Assembly (NCBI GenBank): GCA_905221605.1
Contig: CAJNDS010002606.1
Coordinates: 270,001-334,000, forward strand
DNA length: 64,000 nt
DNA from: Symbiodinium natans
Taxonomy: Eukaryota; Sar; Dinophyceae; Suessiales; Symbiodiniaceae
Direction of reading: 5' to 3'
This document shows, in pieces, positions 42,101-52,703 of this stretch. A program made the position numbers and the translations under genes. The notes under the pieces were generated by a model. The model did no database searches. It had not been told where the DNA came from and was given only the letters and a program-made list of their open reading frames with translations. Each line of letters starts with the position of its first letter. Position 1 is the stretch's first letter.

Positions 42101-44548
42101 GCAATCCGAATTTGCGTGGTACCTGCTTTCGGTACTTGTGAAGGCTAGAGTGGGCATTTGTGAAGGTGGCTGAATGCTCGATAAGAGCATTCGGGGCTAC
42201 TTGGAGCTGTGGTTCCAGAATGTGAGGGATGCCGAGTCGTAGAAGTGAATACGCCAAGGGTACATTGACAAGCATGGCCGGCCCTGCCCTCAGCTGTGCC
42301 GGGAAGCATGCAGCAATATTGCAGCGCACAACACAAACACAAATGTTCTTGCACGACGTTGCGATGTGGGCAGCTAGATGAAAGGTAGTGACTGCGTTAG
42401 ACATCGGCAAGTCAGCTTGTCACCAGTACAATCGAGGCATATTGCCTGCTCCAGCAAGAAGCGGAGCGGCGTCACCGGCAGGGGCCTTACTTGCGGCACA
42501 GCCTCGGTGCAGTCAAAACACACAACCCAACTGGAACCCACGCCGACTGGGTTGTTGCATAGGCCAGTCAGCCTCCAGCTTCAATAGTCTGACGCAGACC
42601 GGAATACAATCCCCAAAGCTCTCAAAATCCCGCGAATCTGCTGCTCCAACGGCCGAGGCACCGTGCGGCCTGGTCCCCAGTCGGCCATCACGCGGGGTCA
42701 CAGAAGTTCATGATGAGGTCATGCAGTTCATGTGCAGTTCATGGTTTGCTTGATTTTCCGGCGTACCAATAAGCTGCGATCGCTGCAACTCTCTTCTGGC
42801 TTGAGGTACAGCTCGATCAATGTGCATGAAGGAGTTGACGCGAGTCGTCGCGATGACCTAGAAGCCACAGGCGAGTTGACTACCCTTCCCACGCATCTGA
42901 GGGAGAGGTGCCAAGAGCGACAGCACCCACCAGCCTTGCAACTCAGACCTCGAAGCCCTGGACAAAAGTATCAAGTCCTAAACATTGAAACCCCCGAAGC
43001 CAATGAGCATCCCTGAACATCCCAGGTGGGATCCCATGGACATCTCTCAAAGCCCCAAAGATTCCCCCCCCCCCCCCCCCCAAACTTCTCGCAGGCTACA
43101 TGTTTGTGCATTTTCTTCGAGGCAGGGAGCTCCAGATGCCCCCCCCACCTCCCCAGAGGTTTCCTTGAGGTCTAGGGTAGCGTTAAGGTAGGGTTCAGAG
43201 GGCAGCGTTTAGGTTTTTGGGTACACTTTTTCAAGTTTTGAAGTAGAGGGCCGGGAGAAGGCACCCAAAATGCACTGACATGCACTGACACTGCGGAGCT
43301 GCTCTAGATGAGGGTCCCCTTACCACAGGGGGACCCTGGCCCGAATATGTCAAAGCAGTTCTTGGTTTTTCGCCACACGCGAAGGCGACTTGCCCTGGCT
43401 GGGCCTCAAGGCAAGGCGGTCGCATTTGTTTTCTGTTTCCCTCAAACCTTAAACCCCCTTTAAGATTGAGGCTGTACATGGCTGCAGCTCTATAAACTTG
43501 ATAACCCCAAACAACTGAGTAGTAGAGTAGCTGGCCTTTGACCTTTTTGGGGCATTCGAATCCCATTAATGCATGATATTTCCCCTGGGATGCTGGACAA
43601 CTAAGAAAAACCTCAGCCCCTGTGAGCTCCTGGGCCTCGTTGAGCGCAGGCTCACTCCAAGAAGTCCAAGCACAAGGCGATTGGCCGCTCCGAGCCCAGC
43701 TTTGCCTCGTTTCGGACAGCACCGTCTTAAGTTGCGTTGAGCGCAACTGCCATGCACGGCACCTGGGTGATTGCAGATGTTGCCGGCAAGCTACTTCTCC
43801 GAGCAACTCGCTTCAGCTGTATATGTCGTCTGAAACACCGGAGAAACTTCATGCCGCGAGTCTCTATGTCGCCTCACTGTCAGCCTTCGGAAAGCCCTGC
43901 CCGAAACACTGACTTCTTTTTGGGACCAGCGGTGTTTCCGGGTTCTCAGGTGTGAAGCAGCAGACAAGTGACGAGGAACTGTGTGCCTCAACAGGATTCA
44001 GTGGGTAAGGGCGTAGCGACGCTCAGCTAGCCACACGCTACTATCACTGTTTGGTGTTGGCTACAGCAGGAGAGCGCGTGTTTGCGTGAGTGTGCTTGAC
44101 AAGCCGAGGCAAGGGATATCCTGACGAATTCCGCCGGGCACTTGCACACCGCCGTTTACTGTAGCTCATTCATGGGCCCGCAGCACTCTCTCGCGCTTCT
44201 CAGCAGGTGAGTTCATCGCTTATTCGAAGTCACTGGGGTACGCGGACCAGCCAGACTACGAATACTTGCCCCTCATCAGCACCACATGCCCGACCACGGG
44301 AGAGAGTCTGGGCTGGTGTTCAGCAAGCTGTCAGCTCGTCTCCCGAGCTTACTCCTGGCTCAGGCGCGGCATGTTCCGGAAGCTCTTCGAGAGGCTGTTC
44401 TGGAGCTGTGCTTGTAGCCACTCTGCGGCTGGTGTTCGGTGCATTGCGTATGCTCGTAGTTTGGAGGCAGGGCTTTCGCTTCGATGGCCAGTTTGATTGG
44501 ACGGGCAAGACGCTGGGCTGCATGTTCCGTGCTTGCTCGATCATGTGA
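39180..44548 (+). CDS. Casein kinase 1 (Yck-like), multi-exon
   Basis: A serine/threonine kinase. It starts at ATG 39180 (MTKQQGFQTPRLQVAG, then RFRLRGEIGSGSYSD, the glycine loop). Later pieces in kinase order: 39838-39867 (PAPGDNVAIK, VAIK lysine), about 40,285-40,350 (LELLEHRLEEAKFYKSL), about 41,513-41,576 (DRLEYVHSCGILYRDIKP, catalytic loop), about 42,053-42,085 (RVYIVDFGLAK, DFG), about 42,805-42,870 (RYSSINVHEG, SRRDDLE), about 43,386-43,416 (GDLPWLGLK, GCAAGG donor), 44207-about 44,270 (EFIAYSKSLGYADQPDYEYL), about 44,370-44,400 (FRKLFERLF) and 44471-44548 (GFRFDGQFDWTGK to TGA). RYSSIN and SRRDDLE are CK1 hallmarks. YRD replaces HRD as in yeast Yck kinases. Some exons, such as the DNFL segment, were not found. 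No C-terminal CC lipidation motif is seen. Confidence 0.87.
40412..40440 (-). repeat. CCCTAAA array in a CK1 intron
   Basis: Four units; another run lies at 40,602-40,638 in the same intron. Confidence 0.93.
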
Positions 44549-44854
44549 CATCATGTGACATGTGGACTGCTTACGTGCAGCTAGCTTGGAGCTGAAACAG
44601 CAGAGTGGGAGTCCACGTGGCAAGTCGGTGGATGCTCGGGTGCAGCATCCCGGGCATTCAATCAATTACTTGGCGGACCTCGCCTTCTAAAGCCTGAACA
44701 TCCCTGAGCCCCAGCAGGGGTGGGATGCGGATCAAAAAAAAATTATTTAGGATCAAGAAAAAATTTATTTAGGATCAAGAAAAAAGTTATTTAGGATCAA
44801 CAAATAATTTATTTAGGATCAAGAAATAATTTATCCTGTTCTTCCGACGGAGAG

Positions 44855-45045
44855 AGGGAAGGGGAGGGAGGGAGGGAGAAAAGGAGGGAGGGAGGGAAGG
44901 AAGGGCGGGAGGACGGAAGGAAGGAAGGCAGGAAGGAAGGAAGGAAGCAAGCAAGGAAGCAAGGAAGCAAGGAAGCAAGGAAGCAAGGAAGCAAGGAAGC
45001 AAGGAAGCAAGGAAGGAAAGGAAAGGAAGGGACAGGAAAGGATAT
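44855..45045. repeat. GGAGGGAGGGA / GGAAGCAA purine tract
   Basis: GGAG-rich sequence moves into eight or nine GGAAGCAA units. It is a one-strand purine tract that could form triplex DNA. Confidence 0.95.
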
Positions 45046-45281
45046 GTAGGAAAGCATAACATAACATCATGTGTTAATATATATATATATGTATATATAT
45101 TAAAGCAAAGTATAACAAACTATTTAGAGTGGCATAGAGTAGAATAGAACACAATATCGTAGAGTATACCTTTGTATCATAACAATATAATGAAATCGAA
45201 ATAGCAAAGCATATATGTATATATTTACTGCTATTTGGTATAGAATTGATAATACACAATACATATTTCTTGTTTGTTTGG

Positions 45282-45485
45282 CGCCGGGCAAGCTTCTTCC
45301 ACTCGTATGAATCCCTTCCAAACCCATGATGCGAGCATTGTGTTTGCAAATGGGGGGGGGTCTGCGCCCCCCCTTCAAACCCCCCGCTGTTTCTTAAAGC
45401 CGGGCAAGCTTGCTTCAAAGCATATGAGTATCCTTTCCAAACCAATGATGCGAGCGTTGTGTTTGCAAATGGGGGGGGGGCTGCG

Positions 45486-45518
<33 letters not shown>

Positions 45519-45560
45519 GCCGGCTGTTTTCTTAGTCCGGGCAAGCTTGCTTCAAAGCAC
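45282..45560. repeat. Three copies of a 120-135-bp unit with poly-G/poly-C hairpins
   Basis: The unit starts GCCGGGCAAGCTT (45,283, 45,399 and 45,535; the third is partial). It carries CATGATGCGAGC and GTGTTTGCAAATGGGGGG followed by CTGCGCCCCCC. One copy has a C run of more than 30 bases (about 45,485-45,516). Confidence 0.88.
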
Positions 45561-45589
45561 ATGAAGACGCAGTAAGATACAATGATATA

Positions 45590-46215
45590 CAAGAATATAT
45601 TACAAAACGATGCAATAATATACAATAATACAGAAAAATACAACAATATGCAAGTATGTACAAGAATATGCAGCAATATACACGTAAAAAAAAGGAATAA
45701 CTTACAATAATTTTCAGTAATTGACAATAATATTCAATAATAGACAACAATATACAATCAGAAATATACAAAATGTACAAAAATATACAAAAATATACAC
45801 CCATATATACAATGTTTTTCAAAAAATCTACAAAAGATGTACAGCAAGACATACAACAATATAAAATAGTGTACAAAAGATTACAATAATATACAATAGT
45901 AGATATACAATAGTAGACAATAATATACAAGAATATACAATAATATACTATAATACAGAGTAATCTGCAATAATATACAAAGAAAATTCAAGAATATACA
46001 ATAATATACAGTAACTTACAAAAAAAGAGAACAATGTACAATAAATTGAAAAATATACAATAACATTCAATAATATGCAATAATATGCAATATCACACAA
46101 AAACATAAGAAAACACAAGACAAAACAATAATACTCAACCATATATACAACAACGTACAATAACATGCAAGAATATACAATGTCATACAATATTATACAA
46201 GAATTTCCACAATAC
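45590..46215. repeat. AATATACAA-type degenerate repeat
   Basis: About 600 bases of ACAATAATATACAA variants with a 10-14-base period. Long minus-strand frames through it (Tyr/Ile/Cys-rich) reflect the repeat, not genes. Confidence 0.9.
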
Positions 46216-46286
46216 TATGCCAGAATATACATGCTTCAGAGTATACGCATTTTTGAAACTTCTAATGCCAAGATGCCAGCATTGAT

Positions 46287-46560
46287 TTGCAGCCTCTGCA
46301 AACTCAGAAATGCTGCTATTTACAGTATTTCCAGCCTTCGAAATCGCAGAAATGCTGCTATTTTCCGTATTTGCAGCCTCTGGAAACTCAGAAATGCTGC
46401 CGTCTTCCAGCCTCTGAAAGCGCAGAACTGCTGCTACAAACAATATCTGCAGCCTCTCTGGAAACTCTGAAATGCGCAAAAATGCTGTGTTTTTTTTCGG
46501 TATTTAGAGCTTGCGAACGGCCAGAACTGCTGCATTTCTGAGCGTTTACAGCCTCCGTTC
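46287..46560. repeat. GCAGCCTCTG...AGAAATGCTGC tandem units (about 50-60 bp)
   Basis: Five to six degenerate units of CTCTGGAAACTCAGAAATGC followed by TGCTATTTTCCGTATTT, inside the compound element near its right arm. Confidence 0.88.
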
Positions 46561-46721
46561 CGCTTGCAAGAAGCCTTCGAAGCCTTCAGTAAATTATTTT
46601 TTGATCCCAAATAAGTTTTTTTTGATCCGCCTAGAAATAAATTATTTTTTGATCCCAAACAAATTTTTTTTGATCCCCTACCCAGCAGGGGTCTGCCTCT
46701 GCCACTTAGGCCACACAACCC

Positions 46722-46818
46722 TAAACCCTGAAACCCCAAAATCCCCCGAAACCCCTGAACATCCTCTAATGACCATAGCATCCTTGAACCCTAAAACCCT
46801 AAAACCCTAAAACCCCTA
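46722..46818 (-). repeat. CCCTAAA-type runs upstream of a small exon
   Basis: CCCTAAAA and CCCCGAAAC variants; the candidate exon begins about 30 bases further on. Confidence 0.85.
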
Positions 46819-46847
46819 GACCCAAATACCGCAAATACCCCTCAAGA

Positions 46848-47397
46848 AAGGCCTCTCCCGCCGCCGGACAAGCGAAAGAAGATCAAGTCTTGCTCGCGGG
46901 ACCTGCGGCTGCTGCGGGAGGCCCCCGAGAGTTGTGGGGATTTTAGGGGCGTGGGGGGGGGGCGTAGGGTGTAGAGACTTTGGGGATTTTGTAGGGTTTA
47001 GGGTTTAGGGTTTAGGGTTCAGGGTTTAGGGTTTAGGGTTTGGGGGTGTGTGATTCAGGTTTTCAGGCAGGTTGGGGTTTTGAGCTTCGGGACTTAGGCA
47101 GAAGGCTCGGGCTTATAGATATGACTCCCACACCTCAGCCGAGACCTTAGACCTTGTCATCTCGACTCTCGAGCTGACAGCAGCAAGACTGTGCGACATG
47201 GGGCCATCCTCAGTCAAAGGGGGGGGGTGTTTAGGGTTCAGGGTTCAGAGCTTAGGGTTTAGGGTTTAGGTTTCTTTCATTAGATCATGTGGGCCCTTCA
47301 GGTTTCATCCCCCAAACATTGGGCCCTAGTTGAGAGAAGTACCCTGCAGTTGTCCAGGCGAAGGCCTGCGAAGAAGCCGCTCAGGCGGTCCAGGTGG
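46848..47397 (+). CDS. Two small candidate exons of an unknown gene
   Basis: The first (about 46,848-46,935) codes for RPLPPPDKRKKIKSCSRDLR and LLREAPESCG, and the second (about 47,349-47,392) for VQAKACEEAAQAVQ between a CTGCAG acceptor and a GTGGGC donor. Both have good coding composition. A CCCTAAA run precedes the first, and TTTAGGG runs (46,996-47,041 and 47,227-47,270) follow it. The basic KRKK cluster suggests a nuclear or nucleic-acid-binding protein. The family is not recognised. Confidence 0.4.
46996..47041 (+). repeat. TTTAGGG array after a candidate exon
   Basis: Six units with one TTCAGGG variant. Confidence 0.95.
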
Positions 47398-47427
47398 GCG
47401 CCGTGGTCTCAACATGCCTTAACTGGG

Positions 47428-47538
47428 AGGTTCATGGGTAGTGAGAAGTGGGGTTCTAAGTAGGGTAACTCTATGTTATTGCTGGTTATGGCCTTCTTTG
47501 GGGTACTTATAACCCCAGTTATAACTATCCATGAACCT
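47428..47538. mobile_element. 111-bp copy of the AGGTTCATGGG MITE
   Basis: It begins AGGTTCATGGGTAGTGAGAA and ends TTATAACTATCCATGAACCT. It is the same family as 23,935-24,034, with matching GGTTCATGGGT ends and internal TTATAACCCC. It lies 30-odd bases after a candidate exon and so is probably intronic. Confidence 0.9.
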
Positions 47539-47539
47539 C

Positions 47540-47858
47540 CAAGTAGTGGAAGTTTGCAGGGTTCCTTAGCCCCTGGATAGAGAACCCTGAAGAAGCTGAT
47601 CCAAGACCCTCCAGCTTTCATGGGTTTCTCTACTACCTCCCTCTATACTACCCTCCCCGCCCCCCCTTTGGGGAACCCATGAAGCTTCAACATGCCATCG
47701 GCCAGCGATCGCCAGGTAGTCGATCCAAGCTCTCCCATGCAAGTCTCTTGGCAAAAGTCAGCTGTGAAACTGGCATTCTTTAGGTAGCTGAGCCTATGCC
47801 TTGTTATTGTTGGAAGTGTTGTGAATCGGTGCGCTACTGGCTTACGGTTGGCTCCGTG

Positions 47859-47890
<32 letters not shown>

Positions 47891-50240
47891 GCTCGCTCGC
47901 ACGGTCACTTGGTTGGCGAAGTGCATTTGCGATGCACAAGTGGCCACTTGTAGCACTGCCACACGCATACTGCCGTTGAGGTCTCGCGATCGCGTAGCCG
48001 TGATCGCCGAAGGGAGGGGAAGCGTTGAGTGCAAAATGTGCGCGTGGAGAACCTGGAGCAGAGCGAGAAGGGGTCTGCATGAAAGTAACAACCAATGTCA
48101 AGCCACCAGCTATCTGAGCAGCTGTTATAGGTTTTTGTGTAAGCAAGTGCTGTCGGCGAACCCAAGACCTTTTTAACCCTAAACCTGTGACGCCAGACCC
48201 TGGCACAGCGGTGAAACGCCCGGCAGCAAGCAACAGTGTCAGCGTTTCTTGCGCAGGTCGCAAGTTGCAAGGTGGACTTGGTCCACACTCTTCTGCCAAT
48301 GGACCGCTTGGGGGGGCGGTATTTAGGGCTTGAAAGAGTCAGGGCGCTTTGGGTTACCAGGGGGCCCGACGCGCTGAAGGAAATTGGACTGAGGGTTTGG
48401 AGTCTCGCCCCCCTGTAGGTTTTCGGATGTTTTCGGTTTCGCCATGGGGTATGGTTTTATGCTGTAAACCCAAGGCCCAAGAATGCCCAAGGCAGGGCCG
48501 AGGCAAAGCATCCTTGGGTTTCTGGGATGTCTGTTGGGAGGATGTTTGCTAGAGGGGCTTGCGCGTGGGTCCCTTAAATGACGTAACGTCCTGGCGTCCC
48601 GAACAAGTCCCTACGAAAGCTGCACGGCGGCGGGGTTCCAGAAGGCACCAGCACCATTGATTGTTATGCGCCCTGACACTCCTAAGTGTCGAGTTTGTGG
48701 GATGTCCGTCGGAAGGGAGGTGTTTGTGGGTGTCTAGGGGTTCCGTAGATTTCTCAGGGGGTCCGTCCCTAGGCGGTCCCGGGGCTGGGGGGTGAGGGCA
48801 AGAAGAGGCGTGGGGGACCGATGCGGGTTTTGCTTCTGAGTGTGCTCAACTCTCACTGTAGCATTGGTGGAACCATCTCGGGGTGCCAGGAACTTCAGCA
48901 AAGCTGCTGTCTGCCGAAACACCGCACTGCCCCAAAGCCAGGCACAGGAAGCACATGGAAAGAGACCCCCACAGGCAAAGCGTTTTGATCTGTTTTGTCA
49001 GAGCAAGAGGAGCTGCGGTTTCAACGTGTTGTGAGGAGTGTTTGGCTGTGGTGCTCCTGTGCTTGCGGGCTAGACCGCAGAGAGAGGTGACAAAGTCACT
49101 CTGAAACGTGCAGGGGGCTTGCCAGACCATGGTGCTTGGTCAGTGTGTGACGCGAGTCAGCTTGAACAGTTGCCTGCAACAGTGACAGCTTCCAGCTGAC
49201 CAAAGGCCATGAACAACTGGAGGTATGTCTCAAGACTGGTGCTTTTGCCCGATTTCCTTTCTCACGCTGTCTCATGCACAAATGCATGTTAGGGCCCTCG
49301 CTTGGGGGTGCCATGAAGGGTCTCGATGTTGTGGCCTTGTTTTGAGACCTACCCGCACAAATTGCAGGGCAGAGTTTTCAAGCAATAGTCGGTGGATGTC
49401 ATCATACCATCACACAGCACTTGCATAAGTTACATAAGCTTGCCATTGCATGCCATCCAAGATGTGTGTTGTTCGTTTTGTTCTGGTGCTTGCGACAGAT
49501 TGCAGTGGAGAACTGACGCAGCGGGTGTGAGCCGGACAGCGCATCACGACTTGCTGGAGGGAGGAGCTTGCTACTAACTTTAACTTGGCTTCACAGACTC
49601 CGCGCGATAAATCTTCAACCTCAAGAAGTGTCTTGTTGGTGCGAGCCTCCAAGTCAAGTCAGAGCTCTGCCAGACTCTACCATTGATAGTGAACATGCTC
49701 ATCGAATGGAAGGAGCTCCACCATGGGTTCAGAAGTGTTGGGGCTGATAGGGCCCCTGGAGGACATACCGACATACCATGAAATTTAATGACTGGGCCTG
49801 CGCGCTTGCGCACGGTTCCTTCGAAGCTCCTTCGTTTTGATTCGCGCGGCATGTCCGGTGCATCGTGGGGTCACTTGGTTCCGAACATGACCAGACTAGG
49901 GTAAATGTGAGGCTTGTATTCTGCACACCATGCTTTCCGACGTCTGGGGCTGCTGTGCCTGGGTTCTCTTGTCAGTCAGTGAATGCATGACCCCACGATG
50001 CTGTGATTGCCTCAGGTGGCAACTCGGTAAATCCTGGCGATGATAGTCTATAGAGTGTAGCGTTAGGATGGGATGTGGGGAGGCCCTCAATCCTGAAACT
50101 CCAAGCCGTACATTCAGCCCGGAAGCAATCACGCTCGATTCATGACTTTGCTTAGCGTGGAGATCGGCTGGCGACCAAGGCCAGCTGCATGTTTTTCCGC
50201 GGGGGGGGGGGGGAGGGTTAGGTGTACAGTTTGGGATTTT
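47540..50240. other. No gene recognised
   Basis: Open frames are short. A CTCTCT tract lies near 47,860-47,885. One possible exon at 48,258-48,310 (SCKVDLVHTLLPMDRLG) and one at about 48,860-48,960 have coding-like composition but no family. Confidence 0.4.
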
Positions 50241-50309
50241 CCCCCTTATACTACCAGTCCTTAATAGGGGGTAGTATAATCCCGAGTAAGGACTGTTAGT
50301 ATAAGGGGG
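50241..50309. mobile_element. 69-bp near-perfect palindromic MITE
   Basis: The arms are about 23 bases (CCCCCTTATACTACCAGTCC and its inverted partner with GGACTGTTAGTATAAGGGGG), matching at 22 of 23 positions, with a 23-base centre. A related half copy is at 7,244. Confidence 0.92.
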
Positions 50310-50529
50310 AACATCCGAATGTACAGTGTCCACCAGCTAGTTTGCTTGTTCTGGTTGCATGGTTCATCATGTCCTGGGGGCGGCTTCTCGGAATCATCCA
50401 TTGCAGTACGACTTGCGCAGCAAGAATCTGATTGAACCCCTCTTGGCCAGGTTGCATCGCGAGTTGTTTGTACATACCGCTCTTCCCAGAGCTCGTGCAC
50501 ATGCCTGGCTCCCAGCTCGATTGCCCAGA

Positions 50530-51028
50530 GGGGGGGGGGGGAGAGAAGGATAGAGAGAGAGAGTCATGCACGGGGGGCAACGAAAGAAAGAGGGAGGGAC
50601 AGAGAGAAGACGCGGCAAGGGACCCAGGGAGGGGCGGGGTGGGGGAAACGGAGAACAGAGAGAGAGAGAGGGTGGGCAGGCTGACCTTTGGACTCGCGCG
50701 CCCCTAGGGGCAGCCTTCCCCTTGGGGGGGGCTAAGCCGGGCAGGAGAGAGAAAGAGAGGGCGCGCAGGAAGGAGGGCATCAACGTCACTGCGAACTTGG
50801 GGCGAACCGGGCCGTGCCTTAAAGAATGAGAGAAAAAAAGACTCTGGGCGGTCTTTGGGGGCTCCCCATGCCCAGCAGCAGAAAAAGAAGGAGAAGAAGA
50901 AGAAGAAGAAGAAGAAGAAGAAGAAGAAGAAGAAGAAGAAGAAGAAGAAGAAGAAGAAGAAGAAGAAGAAGAAGAAGAAGAAGAAGAAGAAGAAGAAGAA
51001 GAAGAAGAAGAAGAAGAAGAAGAAGAAG
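50530..51028. repeat. Purine-rich block ending in (GAA)n of about 45 units
   Basis: GAGAGA and GGGAGA tracts lead to about 140 bases of pure GAA/AAG (about 50,887-51,028). The poly-Lys/Arg/Glu frames are artefacts. Confidence 0.97.
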
Positions 51029-51099
51029 CGAGAGAGACAGTGTGTGCCAGAGGTCGCGGGAGCGGGGCGAGCCTTGGAGCAGGGGTCCTCCTAGCCCCA

Positions 51100-52680
51100 T
51101 AAACAGAAAGGAAGGAAGAAAGGAAGGAAGGAAAGAAAGAAAATCAGAAGAACAACTTGCTTTTTGTGTGTGCCTGGCTGAGGCTTCTCAGCCTTGTCGA
51201 CGCGCAGGGGCTCACCAAAGCAAGTCACCAAGCGGAGCATCGGCCACAGATTCCTCACATGAATGACACAAGCTTCGGTCATTCTGTTGTTAGATTTGTG
51301 AGAGGAATTTGAGGCCGAAAAGCCCGTTTAGTCTCACCCTGGCAGCCACAGCTAACAGCTAGATTGGCGTCACTTTTGTGATGCCTTCCCGACTATCGAG
51401 CAGACCACATCGCATTTAGGCCACGGCCTAACATATTCAGGTATACAATCTGCACGCACACTGTCATGTAGCGGCACGTGTCGGGAAGTTACTTGTATTT
51501 AGATGTTTTTTAGCATCGTTGGTTCTCCAGGCGCGGGTCAATTTAAAGACGCGCACTTTCGCATGTCGGGCCAGTCAGCCTGACGGGACCACACATCGGC
51601 GGCTCTAGTCCATGAAAGTGAGTCGCTGCGGAGAGACGGTTGATGTCCCACTCCACTTGGGAGTAGACCCCCTGGGCAATACTGTTCGTAATTAGTATTC
51701 ATATTGTTCATAAGTATAGTGTACATTAGTGTACTGGTACAAGAGTGCAAGTGAGTCTACGGGTAGCATATTGTCACTAGCAGGTCTGCTGCCGATGTTG
51801 TTCTCGGCCCGCGAACAGCCTGCCACCATCATTATTCGCAGGCCTCAAGCTGTTCACATCTTTTGAGGCAGGGACTTTTGGCGGGGAACAGCATGGAGTG
51901 CGGAGGCACAATGAAGACCCTCATGCAGAGGGCAAGCGGATTATATCCCAGAACGCGGGCTGGCCGAGGAAAAACACTCGCGCGTGTGTGGATCACCACT
52001 TGCAGTGCCGAGGCGTGGCCGGGTTTCTCGAACAATGCATTATTTAGGGTTTAGGCTTTAGGGTTTAGGGTTGAGGGTCCTGCACTGTCAACCCGAGAGC
52101 AAACGATCAAGCATTTGGCAGGCACCCGTGGCGAAAAGAAAGCCCGCGTGATGCCTGCTGATATATGCGTCCTGGAGACGAAAACAAAGCGCGTCTGGCA
52201 GTCAATGAGCCGGCTATGCAGCTCAGCCTTTCCCATCCTGTCCCACTTTGTGTCGCAATGTTGATATCCTGCAAGCATGCTGACTTGATCAGTCGCGCAT
52301 GCATCTCGCACCCACACACACACAATGCCCACGGGGGCACGTCCTGCAAACTTCAAGAGAGGCAAGTTGTTCTTCTCAGATGTGTAATCCCGACAGTTCT
52401 ACGAAGTCACAGCTTGAACAGCGGGCTTAGGACATTGTAGCTATTCAGGGGCATACTTCCATACGCAGAAGCAGAACCCACAGTTTGAGGGGTATCGGAG
52501 TGAGGGAGCCGGACAGCATCTGCAGCCCCGAATCGTGGGATAGGTATGGGTGCTTTCGGCTTTCGAAGATTTACTTGCCTTACCGCCGTATGATTTCTCG
52601 TAGGGCCTGATCGTCGTGCCAAGAGAATCACAGGGCGATAAGGACATCCAATATACTGCTTGCTACGTTCTTAAACACGT
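51100..52680. other. Upstream of the polyketide synthase; one possible exon
   Basis: A GGAAGGAA tract lies at 51,107-51,141. A TTTAGGG run is at 52,043-52,074. An open stretch at about 51,840-52,000 after a CGCAG acceptor could be an exon (LKLFTSFEAGTFGG) but matches nothing I know. Confidence 0.4.
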
Positions 52681-52703
52681 TGCTTAAACAAAACTTGGTG
52701 AAG

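Larger units (their letters stand above)
44710..46692. mobile_element. 2-kb compound element with inverted GGATCAA arrays and a 12-bp direct repeat
   Basis: The direct repeat CCCAGCAGGGGT is at 44710-44721 and again at 46681-46692. Just inside it on the left is an array of about five 21-22-bp units of the type GGATCAAGAAAAAATTTATT (44729-44836). On the right is the inverted counterpart, TTGATCC-ending units (46590-46677). The interior is only low-complexity and tandem-repeat DNA with no transposase, so it would be non-autonomous. It lies 162 bases after the CK1 stop codon. Confidence 0.75.

Noticed and set aside
44787-46190. Minus-strand ORFs rich in Leu/Pro/Ser or Tyr/Ile/Cys
   Set aside because: They arise from purine tracts and the AATATACAA repeat inside the compound element.
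50819-51266. Poly-Arg, poly-Lys and poly-Leu ORFs
   Set aside because: These are the three frames and reverse strand of a (GAA)n microsatellite.
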